64,000 nucleotides of DNA from G963665005 sp963665005. GTDB taxonomy: Bacteria > Bacillota > Clostridia > Christensenellales > SZUA-584. The translations under genes were made by a program, and so were the position numbers. This document shows, piece after piece, positions 43,074 to 51,825 of the stretch. The stretch spans positions 1,426,001-1,490,000 of the forward strand of contig CAXXTQ010000001.1 of assembly GCA_963665005.2 (NCBI GenBank). Direction: 5' to 3'. How positions within the stretch are numbered: position 1 is the first letter of the stretch; each line of letters opens with the position of its first letter. The notes beneath the pieces are model-generated. The model was given only the letters and a program-made list of their open reading frames with translations. It was not told where the DNA came from and made no database searches.

Positions 43074-44969
43074 ATGCTAAAAACAAAAATCACACCGCTG
43101 TATGAACGGTTGTCTCGCGACGACGAGCTGCAAGGCGAGAGCAACAGCATATCCCATCAGAAAGAAATGTTGGAGGACTACGCCCGCAAAAACGGCTTCC
43201 CCAATCCGACTCACTTCACAGACGACGGCGTTCCCGGTACTCGCTTTGACCGTCCCGGCTTCACCGCCATGATGGAGCAAGTCGAGGCCGGGCGCGTGGA
43301 AGCTGTTATTATCAAGGACATGAGCCGCCTTGGGCGCGACTATCTCAAAGTCGGACAAATCATGGAGATATTACGGCAAAAGGGCGTACGGCTGATTGCT
43401 ATCAATGACGGCGTAGACAGTCTGAAAGGCGACGATGATTTTACCCCATTCCGCAACATCATGAATGAATTTTACGCCCGCGATACCAGCCGGAAAATAA
43501 AATCTGTTTTCAAGGCCAAAGGCATGTCCGGCAAGCACACCTCCAGCACGACGCCCTACGGCTATTTGAAATCGCCGGAGGACAAAAACCAGTGGATCGT
43601 GGACGAGGAAGCTGCCGCCGTTGTGCGCCGTATTTTCGCCATGACAATGGCGGGCTACGGCCCGTATCAGATTTCAAAACGACTTACTGCCGACAAGGTG
43701 GAAATACCCGCCGTCCACATGGCGCGGCATGATGCAGGGCTGAATAAAAACAAAACTTTCAAGGATATTTACGGATGGGGCTCGTCCACCATTGTCAACA
43801 TACTCAAGAAACGCGAATACCTTGGACATACCGTAAACTTCAAGACCCGCAAGCACTTCAAGGACAAGAAAAGCCATTATGTCGATGAAAGCGAATGGAC
43901 GATTTTCGAGAACACTCACGAAGCTATTATCGATCAGGAAACCTTTGATAATGTGCAGCGTATCCGTGGGAATGTCAAACGCTACCCGGGCGGATGGGGC
44001 GAGGCGCATCCATTGACCGGCCTCATGTACTGCGCCGACTGCGGCGGCAAGATGTATGTCCATCGGACATATAATGGCCAGCGCATCCCGCAATATACCT
44101 GCTCCCGGTACGGTAAGGTTCCGGTGGGTACGCTTTGTCCTACGCAGCACCGTATCAAGGCTGATGTGGTGATGACCCTGATTGCCGATATGCTTCGGGC
44201 GATTGCGGAGTATTCTCAAAACGACAGAGACGAGTTTATAAGGACGGTACAGGAGGCACAAGCCGAACAGCAGATGGCCGACATCACCCGGAAAAAGAAG
44301 CGGTTGTTGGCGGCGCAGAAACGGGCCGGGGAGGTGGAAAAGCTGACGTGCAAAATCTATGAGGACAACGCGCTGGGCAAGCTGCCGGACGCGCGGTATG
44401 CCGCCCTTGATGCGCAGTATGCAAAAGAGCAGGATGCCCTTTCCGGTGAGATTACGACGCTAAAAAAGGCCATAAACGGTTACGAGCAGAGCCGAAAATC
44501 AGCAGAAAAATTCATCTCCCTCGTTGAGAAATATGAGCGGTTTGACACGTTGACCACCACTATGCTGAATGAATTTGTGGAGAAAATTCTTATCCATGAG
44601 CGCGCCCGCAAGGGCAGTCAGGACACCACGCAGGAGATTGAAATCTACTTCAACTTTGTAGGCCGTTATGTACCGCCACAGTTTGGAGAAGTCACTCTTA
44701 CCCCGGAGGAACAGGAAGTTCTGCGTAAGAAAGAGGAACGCAAGGACAGGCTCCACCAGAACTATTTACGGCGCAAGGCCAACGGCAAACAGAAAGAATA
44801 TAAGGAACAGACAAAGGCGGCGAAAAAGGCTGAGATGGAGGCAAAGAAAACAGCCATACGTGCCGAGGACATGGCGAAGGGCGTGTTTACCCCGGTCAGA
44901 AGTTTACCGAAAGCGGAGCCGAGGAAAGGTATGCAATCGCCCTGCACTTCTGTAAAAAGTTTTCATTGA
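43074..44969 (+). CDS. Large serine recombinase (TnpX/TndX-like)
   Basis: 631-residue site-specific recombinase. The resolvase domain has R12-L-S14-R with the nucleophilic Ser, I-I-K-D-M-S-R-L-G-R-D near residue 82-92, then a recombinase domain, a zinc ribbon (C-A-D-C-G-G-K ... C-S-R ... C-P-T), a coiled-coil and a DUF4368-like end (E-K-I-L-I-H-E-R). ACAGGAGG precedes ATG 43074. Its DNA is much richer in G/C than its neighbours: 41 of 60 bases at 43981-44040, against 16 of 60 in virD4 at 42661-42720. Such enzymes move Tn4451/Tn5397-like elements. The start lies 80 bases from the broken virD4, transcribed away from it. Confidence 0.9.
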   Translation: MLKTKITPLYERLSRDDELQGESNSISHQKEMLEDYARKNGFPNPTHFTDDGVPGTRFDRPGFTAMMEQVEAGRVEAVIIKDMSRLGRDYLKVGQIMEILRQKGVRLIAINDGVDSLKGDDDFTPFRNIMNEFYARDTSRKIKSVFKAKGMSGKHTSSTTPYGYLKSPEDKNQWIVDEEAAAVVRRIFAMTMAGYGPYQISKRLTADKVEIPAVHMARHDAGLNKNKTFKDIYGWGSSTIVNILKKREYLGHTVNFKTRKHFKDKKSHYVDESEWTIFENTHEAIIDQETFDNVQRIRGNVKRYPGGWGEAHPLTGLMYCADCGGKMYVHRTYNGQRIPQYTCSRYGKVPVGTLCPTQHRIKADVVMTLIADMLRAIAEYSQNDRDEFIRTVQEAQAEQQMADITRKKKRLLAAQKRAGEVEKLTCKIYEDNALGKLPDARYAALDAQYAKEQDALSGEITTLKKAINGYEQSRKSAEKFISLVEKYERFDTLTTTMLNEFVEKILIHERARKGSQDTTQEIEIYFNFVGRYVPPQFGEVTLTPEEQEVLRKKEERKDRLHQNYLRRKANGKQKEYKEQTKAAKKAEMEAKKTAIRAEDMAKGVFTPVRSLPKAEPRKGMQSPCTSVKSFH

Positions 44970-45047
44970 AATTGATAATCATGGGGTTCAAAACTATGGC
45001 GTCAACCACTAAAGCAGGACTTGCATATGCCATACATATTTATGAAA

Positions 45048-45096
45048 AGTTCAGTTGCCCATTAAAACAATGAAGTGGGACACTATCAACTGAACT
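45048..45096. repeat. 10-bp inverted repeat downstream of the recombinase
   Basis: AGTTCAGTTG (45048-45057) and CAACTGAACT (45087-45096) are perfect inverted arms with a 29-base loop. It is not followed by a T-run. No gene is supported in 44970-45366. Confidence 0.5.
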
Positions 45097-45272
45097 GCTA
45101 AATAATTTTGATAATAGAATATAAGGTTTTTAGATATATTGGGTAAAGGTAAAATGCAAGAATTGCTCACAGTAAAAGCGAATGCATTGCTTGTCAGATT
45201 AGTACAGGTATAGACGCAATAGTAGAAAAAAGAAAATGATTAGTAATATATGATAAATAAGATGGCGGAAAA

Positions 45273-45352
45273 GCTTGGCGGAGAATAGTATTCTTTTTGG
45301 GTTTTCTTTTATAATAGTCAACAATCCACAGCTTACGGCTTGGCGGAGAATA
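45273..45352. repeat. Direct repeat GCTTGGCGGAGAATA
   Basis: Identical 15-mers at 45273-45287 and 45338-45352, 65 bases apart, just beyond the lacI stop. Could be a duplicated att core or a remnant element end. Confidence 0.45.
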
Positions 45353-45366
45353 CTAAATAGAATCTT

Positions 45367-46413
45367 CTAACCTCCGGATGGTATGCGGTTATTGACTAAA
45401 TACGGTTTTAAAATAATGCTAAATTTCTGTTGTGATTGATTCTTCTGGTTAATCAGATTTATGATTTGAAAAGCTGCTTGTTTGCCAATTGTGTATTTAG
45501 CTGAATGAACTGTTGTTAATGATGTACTCAAATATGGAGCAAGCTCTATATCGTCATAACCTACGATATCAACGTCTGTGGGAATACATTGACCGCTATC
45601 TTGGATGCCGCGTAAAGCCCCAATTGAGACATAGTCGTTTGTTAGAAGCATTCCAAAGGGTTTTGTTGCAGATGTACAAATGTTTTTAACAGTTGCATAT
45701 GCTTTTTCAATTGTATTGATGCCAAAAAAGATTTTTGATCCATCATATTCTATACCTGCGTCCGCAAGAGCATCTCGGTATCCTTCTAACCGAATAAGTG
45801 TTTTTACTCCTTTAATGTATTTTGTATTATTATCATCAAGAAGTGCATAAATATTATACTTTCCATGTTCAATTAAATAAGAAGTCGCAAGACGTTGGCC
45901 TTCATAATCATCACTAATAATATAATTACATTCAACTTTGTTTCGTTTATTGCCTTGAAAGTCATGATACGGAAAGCGGGAAAGAAACATAATGGGTATA
46001 TCAACATTCCTATAACTTTCAAGCTGATATGGTACTGAAAGCAGGCCATCTACTGGCAATGACAATAATGATTTAATCGCATTGCTTTCCATTTTTGCAT
46101 TCTCATACATGTTGGTAATAATAGTGGTGAAAAAGTGCTCTTTAGCTTCTTCTTCAATACCCTTAATAATTAGAGAATAATATGGGTTTGTGTTATCTGG
46201 GATAATAACACCAAGCAAACTTGTTTTTCCTGAACGTAAAGATCGTGCGATGTTATTCGGTGAGTAACCCATTTCCGCTGCAATTTTTAATATTTTTGAT
46301 TTTGTTTCTTCCCCTATATCATCCTTGTTTAGCAAAGATTTTGAAACGGCGGATACGGAGACTCCTGCTTTTTTTGCAATATCTATTAGGCGTACATTTC
46401 TATTTTGTTTCAT
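45367..46413 (-). CDS. LacI-family transcription regulator
   Basis: 348-residue repressor. The N-terminal helix-turn-helix reads VRLIDIAKKAGVSVSAVSKS and continues with NIARSLRSGKTS, the hinge-helix part, followed by a periplasmic-binding-like ligand core (VIIPDNTNPYYSLI, P-F-G-M-L-L-T-N-D, D-I-V-G-Y-D-D-I-E-L-A). Sugar or sugar-acid effectors are usual, but cannot be assigned. AAGGG sits eight bases before ATG. It is transcribed away from the ABC importer operon. The palindrome at 46640 fits a LacI operator with CG centre, and a weaker related site lies near its own promoter. Confidence 0.9.
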   Translation of the reverse strand: MKQNRNVRLIDIAKKAGVSVSAVSKSLLNKDDIGEETKSKILKIAAEMGYSPNNIARSLRSGKTSLLGVIIPDNTNPYYSLIIKGIEEEAKEHFFTTIITNMYENAKMESNAIKSLLSLPVDGLLSVPYQLESYRNVDIPIMFLSRFPYHDFQGNKRNKVECNYIISDDYEGQRLATSYLIEHGKYNIYALLDDNNTKYIKGVKTLIRLEGYRDALADAGIEYDGSKIFFGINTIEKAYATVKNICTSATKPFGMLLTNDYVSIGALRGIQDSGQCIPTDVDIVGYDDIELAPYLSTSLTTVHSAKYTIGKQAAFQIINLINQKNQSQQKFSIILKPYLVNNRIPSGG

Positions 46414-46453
46414 ATATAGACCCTTTTATAAATATTTGTGTAATTGAACAATA

Positions 46454-46469
46454 GCTACAACGATAGCGT
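46454..46469. promoter_or_regulatory. Weak operator-like site near the lacI start region
   Basis: GCTACAACGATAGCGT matches 11 of 16 bases of the perfect site at 46640. It lies downstream of the minus-strand lacI promoter and would permit autoregulation. Confidence 0.3.
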
Positions 46470-46490
46470 AAATTACCCAATTACTTTTTA

Positions 46491-46519
46491 ATTATATACA
46501 AATTATGTATCGTTAGCAA
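46491..46519 (-). promoter_or_regulatory. Sigma-A promoter of lacI
   Basis: On the minus strand, TTGCTA (46519-46514), a 17-base spacer and TATAAT (46496-46491). Confidence 0.6.
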
Positions 46520-46542
46520 TAGTATAATTATTATAACAATAC

Positions 46543-46558
46543 ACTAAAACGATATAGA
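46543..46558. promoter_or_regulatory. Auxiliary operator-like site
   Basis: ACTAAAACGATATAGA matches 13 of 16 bases of the perfect site at 46640, with centres 97 bases apart. Could support looping or tetramer binding. Confidence 0.4.
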
Positions 46559-46603
46559 AATAATATATGCCAAGAATGTCCAAAAATAAATGAAAAACAA
46601 AGC

Positions 46604-46631
46604 TTGACAATAAAACTGTTGGTGTTATAAT
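46604..46631 (+). promoter_or_regulatory. Near-consensus sigma-A promoter of the catabolic operon
   Basis: TTGACA (46604-46609), a 16-base spacer, and TATAAT (46626-46631). The operator begins nine bases downstream, so repressor binding there would block early transcription. Confidence 0.85.
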
Positions 46632-46639
46632 ATAAATAC

Positions 46640-46655
46640 ACTATAACGTTATAGT
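46640..46655. promoter_or_regulatory. LacI-type operator
   Basis: ACTATAACGTTATAGT is a perfect 16-bp palindrome with a central CG, the hallmark of LacI-family operators, placed at and just after the expected transcription start. Confidence 0.85.
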
Positions 46656-46834
46656 TCTTATAAAGGATCAATAATTACATGAATATTTGAAAATAATATA
46701 AACGCAACCCGAAAAGTTTATAAAAATACGAAAACGTTAGAGCATATTAACTGACGGAATGAAACATAGAAACATTAATGGCGAATTGTATTTTTTCCTT
46801 GTAATAAGGAGAAATGAATAATAAAGGAGAGAAA

Positions 46835-48808
46835 ATGATGAAAAAATTGTTTTGTATTGTACTTGTGATTTTCATGGTATTTGGCCTTGTTGCATGCCAA
46901 TCAGATACCACAACAGAGGATACCACATCGGCCGGGACGTCAGCCAGTACGGGAACGTCATCCGGGACTTCGTCAACAGAAGTAACAATGACGGATGCAG
47001 GAACACCAAGAGCAGAGACATTGGTGATTGATATGGCGGCAGGTGGTCGTTGGACGGGTGAGTTTATTTTTAATCCATATATTTCCGGATGTGTTTATCA
47101 AGGAGATGGGTTCCGCTCATTAATTTGGGAGCATTTATGGGATGTAGATTCATCAACGGGTGAACAGGTTTGTGTTTTAGCCGAAGACTTTCCCGAAGCG
47201 ATTGATGATACCTATACGAAGTTTGAGGTGAAGCTAAGGCAAGGCGTTAAATGGTCGGATGGCGTGGATTTCACCGCTGATGATCTCGTTTATACTTCCG
47301 AACTACTCCTTAGCACGCCTGAACTTACCTATTCGGGAGCATTTTCAAGCGAAATAAAAAGCATAACAAAGGTTGATGACTATACGGTATTGATCGAAAC
47401 GGTAAGTAAGGAAATGCGCCTCTCACAATTTTTAGGGTCTAACGCTGATACTTCATTCAGGATTCTTCCGAAGCATATTTGGGAAAATGTAGATCCGTTA
47501 ACATACCAATACACTGAATGCGTCGGGACTGGCCCATATACGCTGAAGAGCTATGATGAGAATGGCAACTATTTTCTTTTTGAGAAAAGAGAGGACGTAG
47601 AATGCAGTGCCAATGCAATGGTTTATGGCGAACCTGTTCCGAGTTATGTGTTATATGAATCCTTCGGTGAAGCGGAAACTCAAGTAATGGCAGCAATTAA
47701 CAATCAAGTAGATTTAAACGTTTTATATTCAACTGAGAGTGCTGAAATATTATTAGCACAGAATGCGGAAGCTTCAACATGGGAGGAAAGTTCACCATAT
47801 GGACGCATTAATGGTGAACCACAAGGCATTCTATTTAACTGTGCGGCTGAGCCGCTTGACAACGTCAATATCAGATGGGCGTTGATACTAGCTCTTAATG
47901 CAGAAGAATTATCAATGACTACATATAACGGAGGTGCAAGGATGTGCCCGATTGCCGGCCCCGCTATGGATTCGACCACCGAAGCTTATATAAAACCTAT
48001 AGCTGAGTGGCTGGAAAACTTTACGCTGTCGGACGGATACCAGCCGTTCAACAGCAATTATGCCCAGGAAATTGCGGCTACGCTGACAGAACAGGGCGTG
48101 GAAGGGCTCCCTACCGACGAGGAAGAATTAAAGGACAAGTTAGGAATCGGATGGTGGAAACATGATACTGCAGAGGCGGAAAGCCTGTTGCTGGCCGAAG
48201 GATTTACCCGTGGCAGTGACGGGATGTGGTTAAAGACGGACGGGACGCCATGGCAGATCACGATAGCAAATTGTGGTGAAGAGGCACACGAGAGGTTATG
48301 TTATACAATTGTTAACGCATGGCAATTATTTGGAATTGACGCTGTGGTCAGTACAATGGATAATGCAACTTTTCGGACTGCTGAATCGCAAGGGACTGCG
48401 GATTGCTTCTTATCGTGGCTGAATAATAGCGAATTAATCGATGTTACTAAAGTAATCCGTACGTGGGATAGCAACGGTATTGCACTTGTAGGGGAAAACA
48501 CATCCGGAGGATATCAGAGTGGTGACAGTGCCCGTTGGGCCAGTGATGAGATTGATTCAGTAATTAGCGAACTGATTGAATTGGACCCGGATGATCCTAG
48601 GGCAGCCGAGCTAATAATTGAGTATTTTAAGGTAATGGTTAAGGATATGCCATATGTTGCTATATATGGTAACGTTAAAATTAATCCTGTTACAACTCAT
48701 TATTGGACGGGATTCCCAGATGCTGATAACCCATATTCTACAAATTGCTGGTGGTTTTCAAATAACTGCAAAATGCTAGCAAATATAGAGCCTATGGGCA
48801 ATCAGTAA
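46835..48808 (+). CDS. Oligopeptide-type ABC transporter substrate-binding lipoprotein
   Basis: 657-residue family 5 extracellular solute-binding lipoprotein. MMKKLFCIVLVIFMVFGLVAC has a lipobox with Cys21, followed by a Ser/Thr/Gly linker. The SBP_bac_5 core has R-Q-G-V-K-W-S-D-G-V-D-F-T-A-D-D near residues 140-155 and P-Y-V-A-I-Y near the end. An AAAGGAGAG site precedes ATG 46835; an upstream ATG at 46814 is less likely. It is the first gene after the LacI-controlled promoter and is separated from the permease by a very stable hairpin, as often seen for more abundant binding proteins. Substrate may be a peptide, but family members also bind opines, sugars and other solutes. Confidence 0.85.
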   Translation: MMKKLFCIVLVIFMVFGLVACQSDTTTEDTTSAGTSASTGTSSGTSSTEVTMTDAGTPRAETLVIDMAAGGRWTGEFIFNPYISGCVYQGDGFRSLIWEHLWDVDSSTGEQVCVLAEDFPEAIDDTYTKFEVKLRQGVKWSDGVDFTADDLVYTSELLLSTPELTYSGAFSSEIKSITKVDDYTVLIETVSKEMRLSQFLGSNADTSFRILPKHIWENVDPLTYQYTECVGTGPYTLKSYDENGNYFLFEKREDVECSANAMVYGEPVPSYVLYESFGEAETQVMAAINNQVDLNVLYSTESAEILLAQNAEASTWEESSPYGRINGEPQGILFNCAAEPLDNVNIRWALILALNAEELSMTTYNGGARMCPIAGPAMDSTTEAYIKPIAEWLENFTLSDGYQPFNSNYAQEIAATLTEQGVEGLPTDEEELKDKLGIGWWKHDTAEAESLLLAEGFTRGSDGMWLKTDGTPWQITIANCGEEAHERLCYTIVNAWQLFGIDAVVSTMDNATFRTAESQGTADCFLSWLNNSELIDVTKVIRTWDSNGIALVGENTSGGYQSGDSARWASDEIDSVISELIELDPDDPRAAELIIEYFKVMVKDMPYVAIYGNVKINPVTTHYWTGFPDADNPYSTNCWWFSNNCKMLANIEPMGNQ

Positions 48809-48842
48809 TTGTGTGTTACTAATAATTAATCATTCAATAAAG

Positions 48843-48876
48843 CTTATACCCGGCGGTGTACGCCGCCGGGTATAAG
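48843..48876 (+). other. Stable hairpin between binding-protein and permease genes
   Basis: CTTATACCCGGCGG (48843-48856) and CCGCCGGGTATAAG (48863-48876) are perfect 14-bp arms around a 6-base loop. No T-run follows, so it more likely protects the upstream mRNA or gives partial termination than a full stop. Confidence 0.75.
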
Positions 48877-48925
48877 TAAAGCTGAACCATATTGTATTAA
48901 TAAAGTTGGGAAGTTGGGGATAGTT

Positions 48926-49924
48926 ATGAAAGTTTTTAAGTTTATTCTAACACGCACCTTAACTATGCTGCTCATCATTCTGATTGGCATGACAGTGGTG
49001 TTCTTTTTGCCCCGGCTCATGCCTTCAGACCCGGTCGAGACCGCGCTGGGAAAAATGCAGGCTGAGTCTGCTCAGATAAGTAATGAGGCATATGAACAGA
49101 TGCGTGAAATTCTAATGCAGAATTTTGGCTTGCAGGGAACGCTATGGGAGCAATACACAGGGTTTATGAAACGCATAATTTTGACACAGGACTTTGGAAT
49201 CTCTCTAAGTAATTATCCCACACCGGTTATTGATATTATAGCGAATGCGCTTCCATGGACAATGGGATTGATGTTGACATCTATGATCATTTCCTGGCTT
49301 ATTGGAAATACAATCGGCCTACTGGCAGGCTTTAAAAAGGATAAGCCGTCATCAAAAATACTGGAAGGAATCTCAATTGTGCTGTATCCGATGCCCTATT
49401 ATGTGTTCGCACTGTTGCTGATTATGTTGTTCGCATATATTATTCCTATATTTCCATTAAACACAATAGTATCGGGGTCCTCATGGTCATGGGAGTATAT
49501 CAAAGATCTTTTGCAGTGTTCGTTACTGCCAGCTCTATCAATAGTTTTAGTCAATATAGGATGGTGGGCTTTAAGTATGAAAACGCTCACACAAGATATC
49601 GTTGAAGAAGATTATGTGACATTTGCACGATTAAAAGGCCTTGCAAAAAGAAGAATCATGTGGAATTATCTTGCACCCAACGCCGCGCTACCACAGGTCA
49701 CGTCGATTGCCTTGCAACTTGGCAGAGTGCTTAGCGGGTCATTAGTGGTAGAGATACTTTTTAGCTATCCTGGTATGGGTACTCTGATTTATGATGCGAT
49801 TATTAATGTTGACTATAATCTGATATTGGGTACGATCTCAGTAACAATTTTGGCAGTTGCTATTGCAGCTTATTTAATAGATTTACTATGTCCGCTTCTG
49901 GATCCCAGGATCCGTTATAAATAG
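48926..49924 (+). CDS. ABC transporter permease, DppB/OppB type
   Basis: 332 residues with about six membrane helices. The N-terminal V-V-F-F-L-P-R-L-M-P and the EAA-like cytoplasmic loop (Y-V-T-F-A-R-L-K-G-L-A-K-R-R-I) are typical of the first permease of oligopeptide-type importers. GGGGATAG precedes ATG 48926. It pairs with the permease gene that follows 15 bases on. Confidence 0.88.
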   Translation: MKVFKFILTRTLTMLLIILIGMTVVFFLPRLMPSDPVETALGKMQAESAQISNEAYEQMREILMQNFGLQGTLWEQYTGFMKRIILTQDFGISLSNYPTPVIDIIANALPWTMGLMLTSMIISWLIGNTIGLLAGFKKDKPSSKILEGISIVLYPMPYYVFALLLIMLFAYIIPIFPLNTIVSGSSWSWEYIKDLLQCSLLPALSIVLVNIGWWALSMKTLTQDIVEEDYVTFARLKGLAKRRIMWNYLAPNAALPQVTSIALQLGRVLSGSLVVEILFSYPGMGTLIYDAIINVDYNLILGTISVTILAVAIAAYLIDLLCPLLDPRIRYK

Positions 49925-49939
49925 GGGGGTATAATTAAT

Positions 49940-50782
49940 ATGAAAAGTTTTATTAAAAATTCGAGTCTTCAGCTCAAAATTGGATTAATACTGCTAATTC
50001 TGTTATTTATATTTGCATTTATTATACCATCGTTTATTAATAACGAAGCGACTGACTGGAATTCTTCTATGAAAAATTTGGAGCCAAGCGACGAACACCT
50101 GTTTGGCACGAATGCCATAGGCCAGGATATATTCTGGCTACTGGCAAAATCCATACAGAGCTCTGTTATCATTGGACTTTTTGTTGCCTTGATTTCAACT
50201 ATATTCGGTGTTTTCATGGGTATGTTGGCTGGGTTCTGTGGCGGTATTGTTGACCGTTTGATTTCTTTATTAATGGATACGTTTATTATTATACCGGCTT
50301 TCCCGATCCTTCTGTTAGTATCAAGCCTTTTTAAAGGGCGAGCAACAATATTTGATATTTCGTTTATAATAATTTTATTTAGCTGGCAATGGACTGCCCG
50401 TTCGGTACGCTCAATGGCACTGTCTCTACGAGAGAGAGACTTTATTGATACCGCCCGATTCTCGGGAGAAAACGTCATAAAAATACTTAGTAAAGAAATT
50501 TTACCGTTTGTCTTAAGCTTTTCAGTTGCAAGCTTTATCAATGTTATTTTAACTGCAATCAGGACGGAATCCAGCCTGGCGGTTATCGGCATGTCCAATA
50601 ATACATGGACAACATTGGGTACGATGATATATTGGGCAATTAGTTATAAGGCGATGCTAACGGGAAAATGGCTGTGGATCATGGCTCCGGTGGTTGGAAC
50701 TGTGCTTGTCTTTGTCGCACTTTTCATGACACTATCGGGCGTTCAAAAGTACAACGCGCTCATAAGGGGGAAGGAAGCATGA
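49940..50782 (+). CDS. ABC transporter permease, DppC/OppC type
   Basis: 280-residue second permease, with an N-terminal membrane helix (I-G-L-I-L-L-I-L-L-F-I-F), the D-E-H-L-F-G-T-N-A-I-G-Q-D segment seen in DppC/OppC, and an EAA-like loop (R-E-R-D-F-I-D-T-A-R-F-S-G). GGGGGGTATAATTAAT precedes ATG 49940. With the preceding permease it forms the membrane channel. Confidence 0.88.
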   Translation: MKSFIKNSSLQLKIGLILLILLFIFAFIIPSFINNEATDWNSSMKNLEPSDEHLFGTNAIGQDIFWLLAKSIQSSVIIGLFVALISTIFGVFMGMLAGFCGGIVDRLISLLMDTFIIIPAFPILLLVSSLFKGRATIFDISFIIILFSWQWTARSVRSMALSLRERDFIDTARFSGENVIKILSKEILPFVLSFSVASFINVILTAIRTESSLAVIGMSNNTWTTLGTMIYWAISYKAMLTGKWLWIMAPVVGTVLVFVALFMTLSGVQKYNALIRGKEA

Positions 50783-50829
50783 TAGGCACAGTAAACGAAG
50801 CAAGGCCGGTAAGGGGGTTAGGGATATAA

Positions 50830-51825
50830 ATGCTGAGATTGAATAACGTATGCGCCCGGTACAACATATTAGACGGGTATGTGAATGCGGTGAATGATAT
50901 GAGTTTCTCGGTTATGGATAACGAGATATTCGGCATCGCCGGGGAGTCAGGGTGCGGCAAGTCGACTCTTTTAAAGGTCATGTACGATCTTATTGGATAT
51001 CCGCTGGAAATAAGCGAAGGCTTTATTGAATTGTATGCCAAAAAACAGGATGGCTCAGAAAAGGTATATAAGAACGGGGAGATCAGGAATCGCCGATGGA
51101 AAGAGATATCATATGTGCCGCAGGGGGCCATGCATGTATTGAACCCTGTCAGGAAGATTGATACGCAGTTCTACGACACCATAGGCAAGAGTGAGAAGAA
51201 GATGGGCAAAAAGCAGATGCACGACAGGATAGTTGCGTACCTGAAGGAGCTTGAGCTGCCCGCGGAGGTCATGAAGTCGTATCCACATCAACTGAGTGGC
51301 GGTATGAAACAGCGTATCATGATAGCGCTGGCAACATTTCAGAGCCCTTCTATTATTCTGGCGGACGAGCCGACGACCGCACTGGATGTGGTTGTGCAGA
51401 GGGGCATACTGATGATGCTCAAGGGAGTTCAGAAGAAGATAGGTAATTCCATCGTTATTGTCTCGCACGACCTTGGGGTGCATTATCAGATTACCGACCG
51501 CATGGGTATCATGTACGCGGGAGAAATGGTCGAGATCGGGCCTACGGATGAATTGTTCAAGAACCCGAGGCATCCGTATACGAAGATGCTTATAGACGCG
51601 CTGCCAAGGATAGGCGATATCAGCCAGAAGGAAGGAATAGCGGGAACGCCGCCGAGTTTGAAGAACCCTCCGCCGGGATGCCGGTTTGCGCCGCGGTGCC
51701 TGTACGCAACGGACATGTGCCGCGAGGTGCACCCGAAGAGATACGAGATAGGGAAGACCCATCAGGCCAGCTGCCATCTGCTTGATGGGAAATACCCGGT
51801 GATAGGAGGGAATAAAAATGCCTGA
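50830..51825 (+). CDS. ABC transporter ATPase, DppD/OppD type
   Basis: 331 residues with Walker A G-E-S-G-C-G-K-S-T (residues 36-44), the ABC signature L-S-G-G-M-K-Q-R near 157 and Walker B I-I-L-A-D-E-P-T-T-A-L-D. The C-terminal oligo_HPY part has C-R-F-A-P-R-C-L-Y-A-T-D-M-C. Its DNA is clearly richer in G/C than the permeases: 40 of 60 bases at 51661-51720, against 24 of 60 at 50281-50340, with many AGG and ATA codons. The next ATPase gene shares this, so the ATPase pair may have a different history. Confidence 0.9.
   Translation: MLRLNNVCARYNILDGYVNAVNDMSFSVMDNEIFGIAGESGCGKSTLLKVMYDLIGYPLEISEGFIELYAKKQDGSEKVYKNGEIRNRRWKEISYVPQGAMHVLNPVRKIDTQFYDTIGKSEKKMGKKQMHDRIVAYLKELELPAEVMKSYPHQLSGGMKQRIMIALATFQSPSIILADEPTTALDVVVQRGILMMLKGVQKKIGNSIVIVSHDLGVHYQITDRMGIMYAGEMVEIGPTDELFKNPRHPYTKMLIDALPRIGDISQKEGIAGTPPSLKNPPPGCRFAPRCLYATDMCREVHPKRYEIGKTHQASCHLLDGKYPVIGGNKNA

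Noticed and set aside
43674..44261. 195-residue reverse-strand protein
   Set aside because: Shadow of the GC-rich recombinase gene; no recognisable domain or start signal.
48843..48876. Intrinsic terminator
   Set aside because: The stem is very strong but no T-run follows, and the importer genes continue directly after it.
49969..50598. 209-residue reverse-strand protein
   Set aside because: Antisense to a clear permease; no domain or ribosome site.
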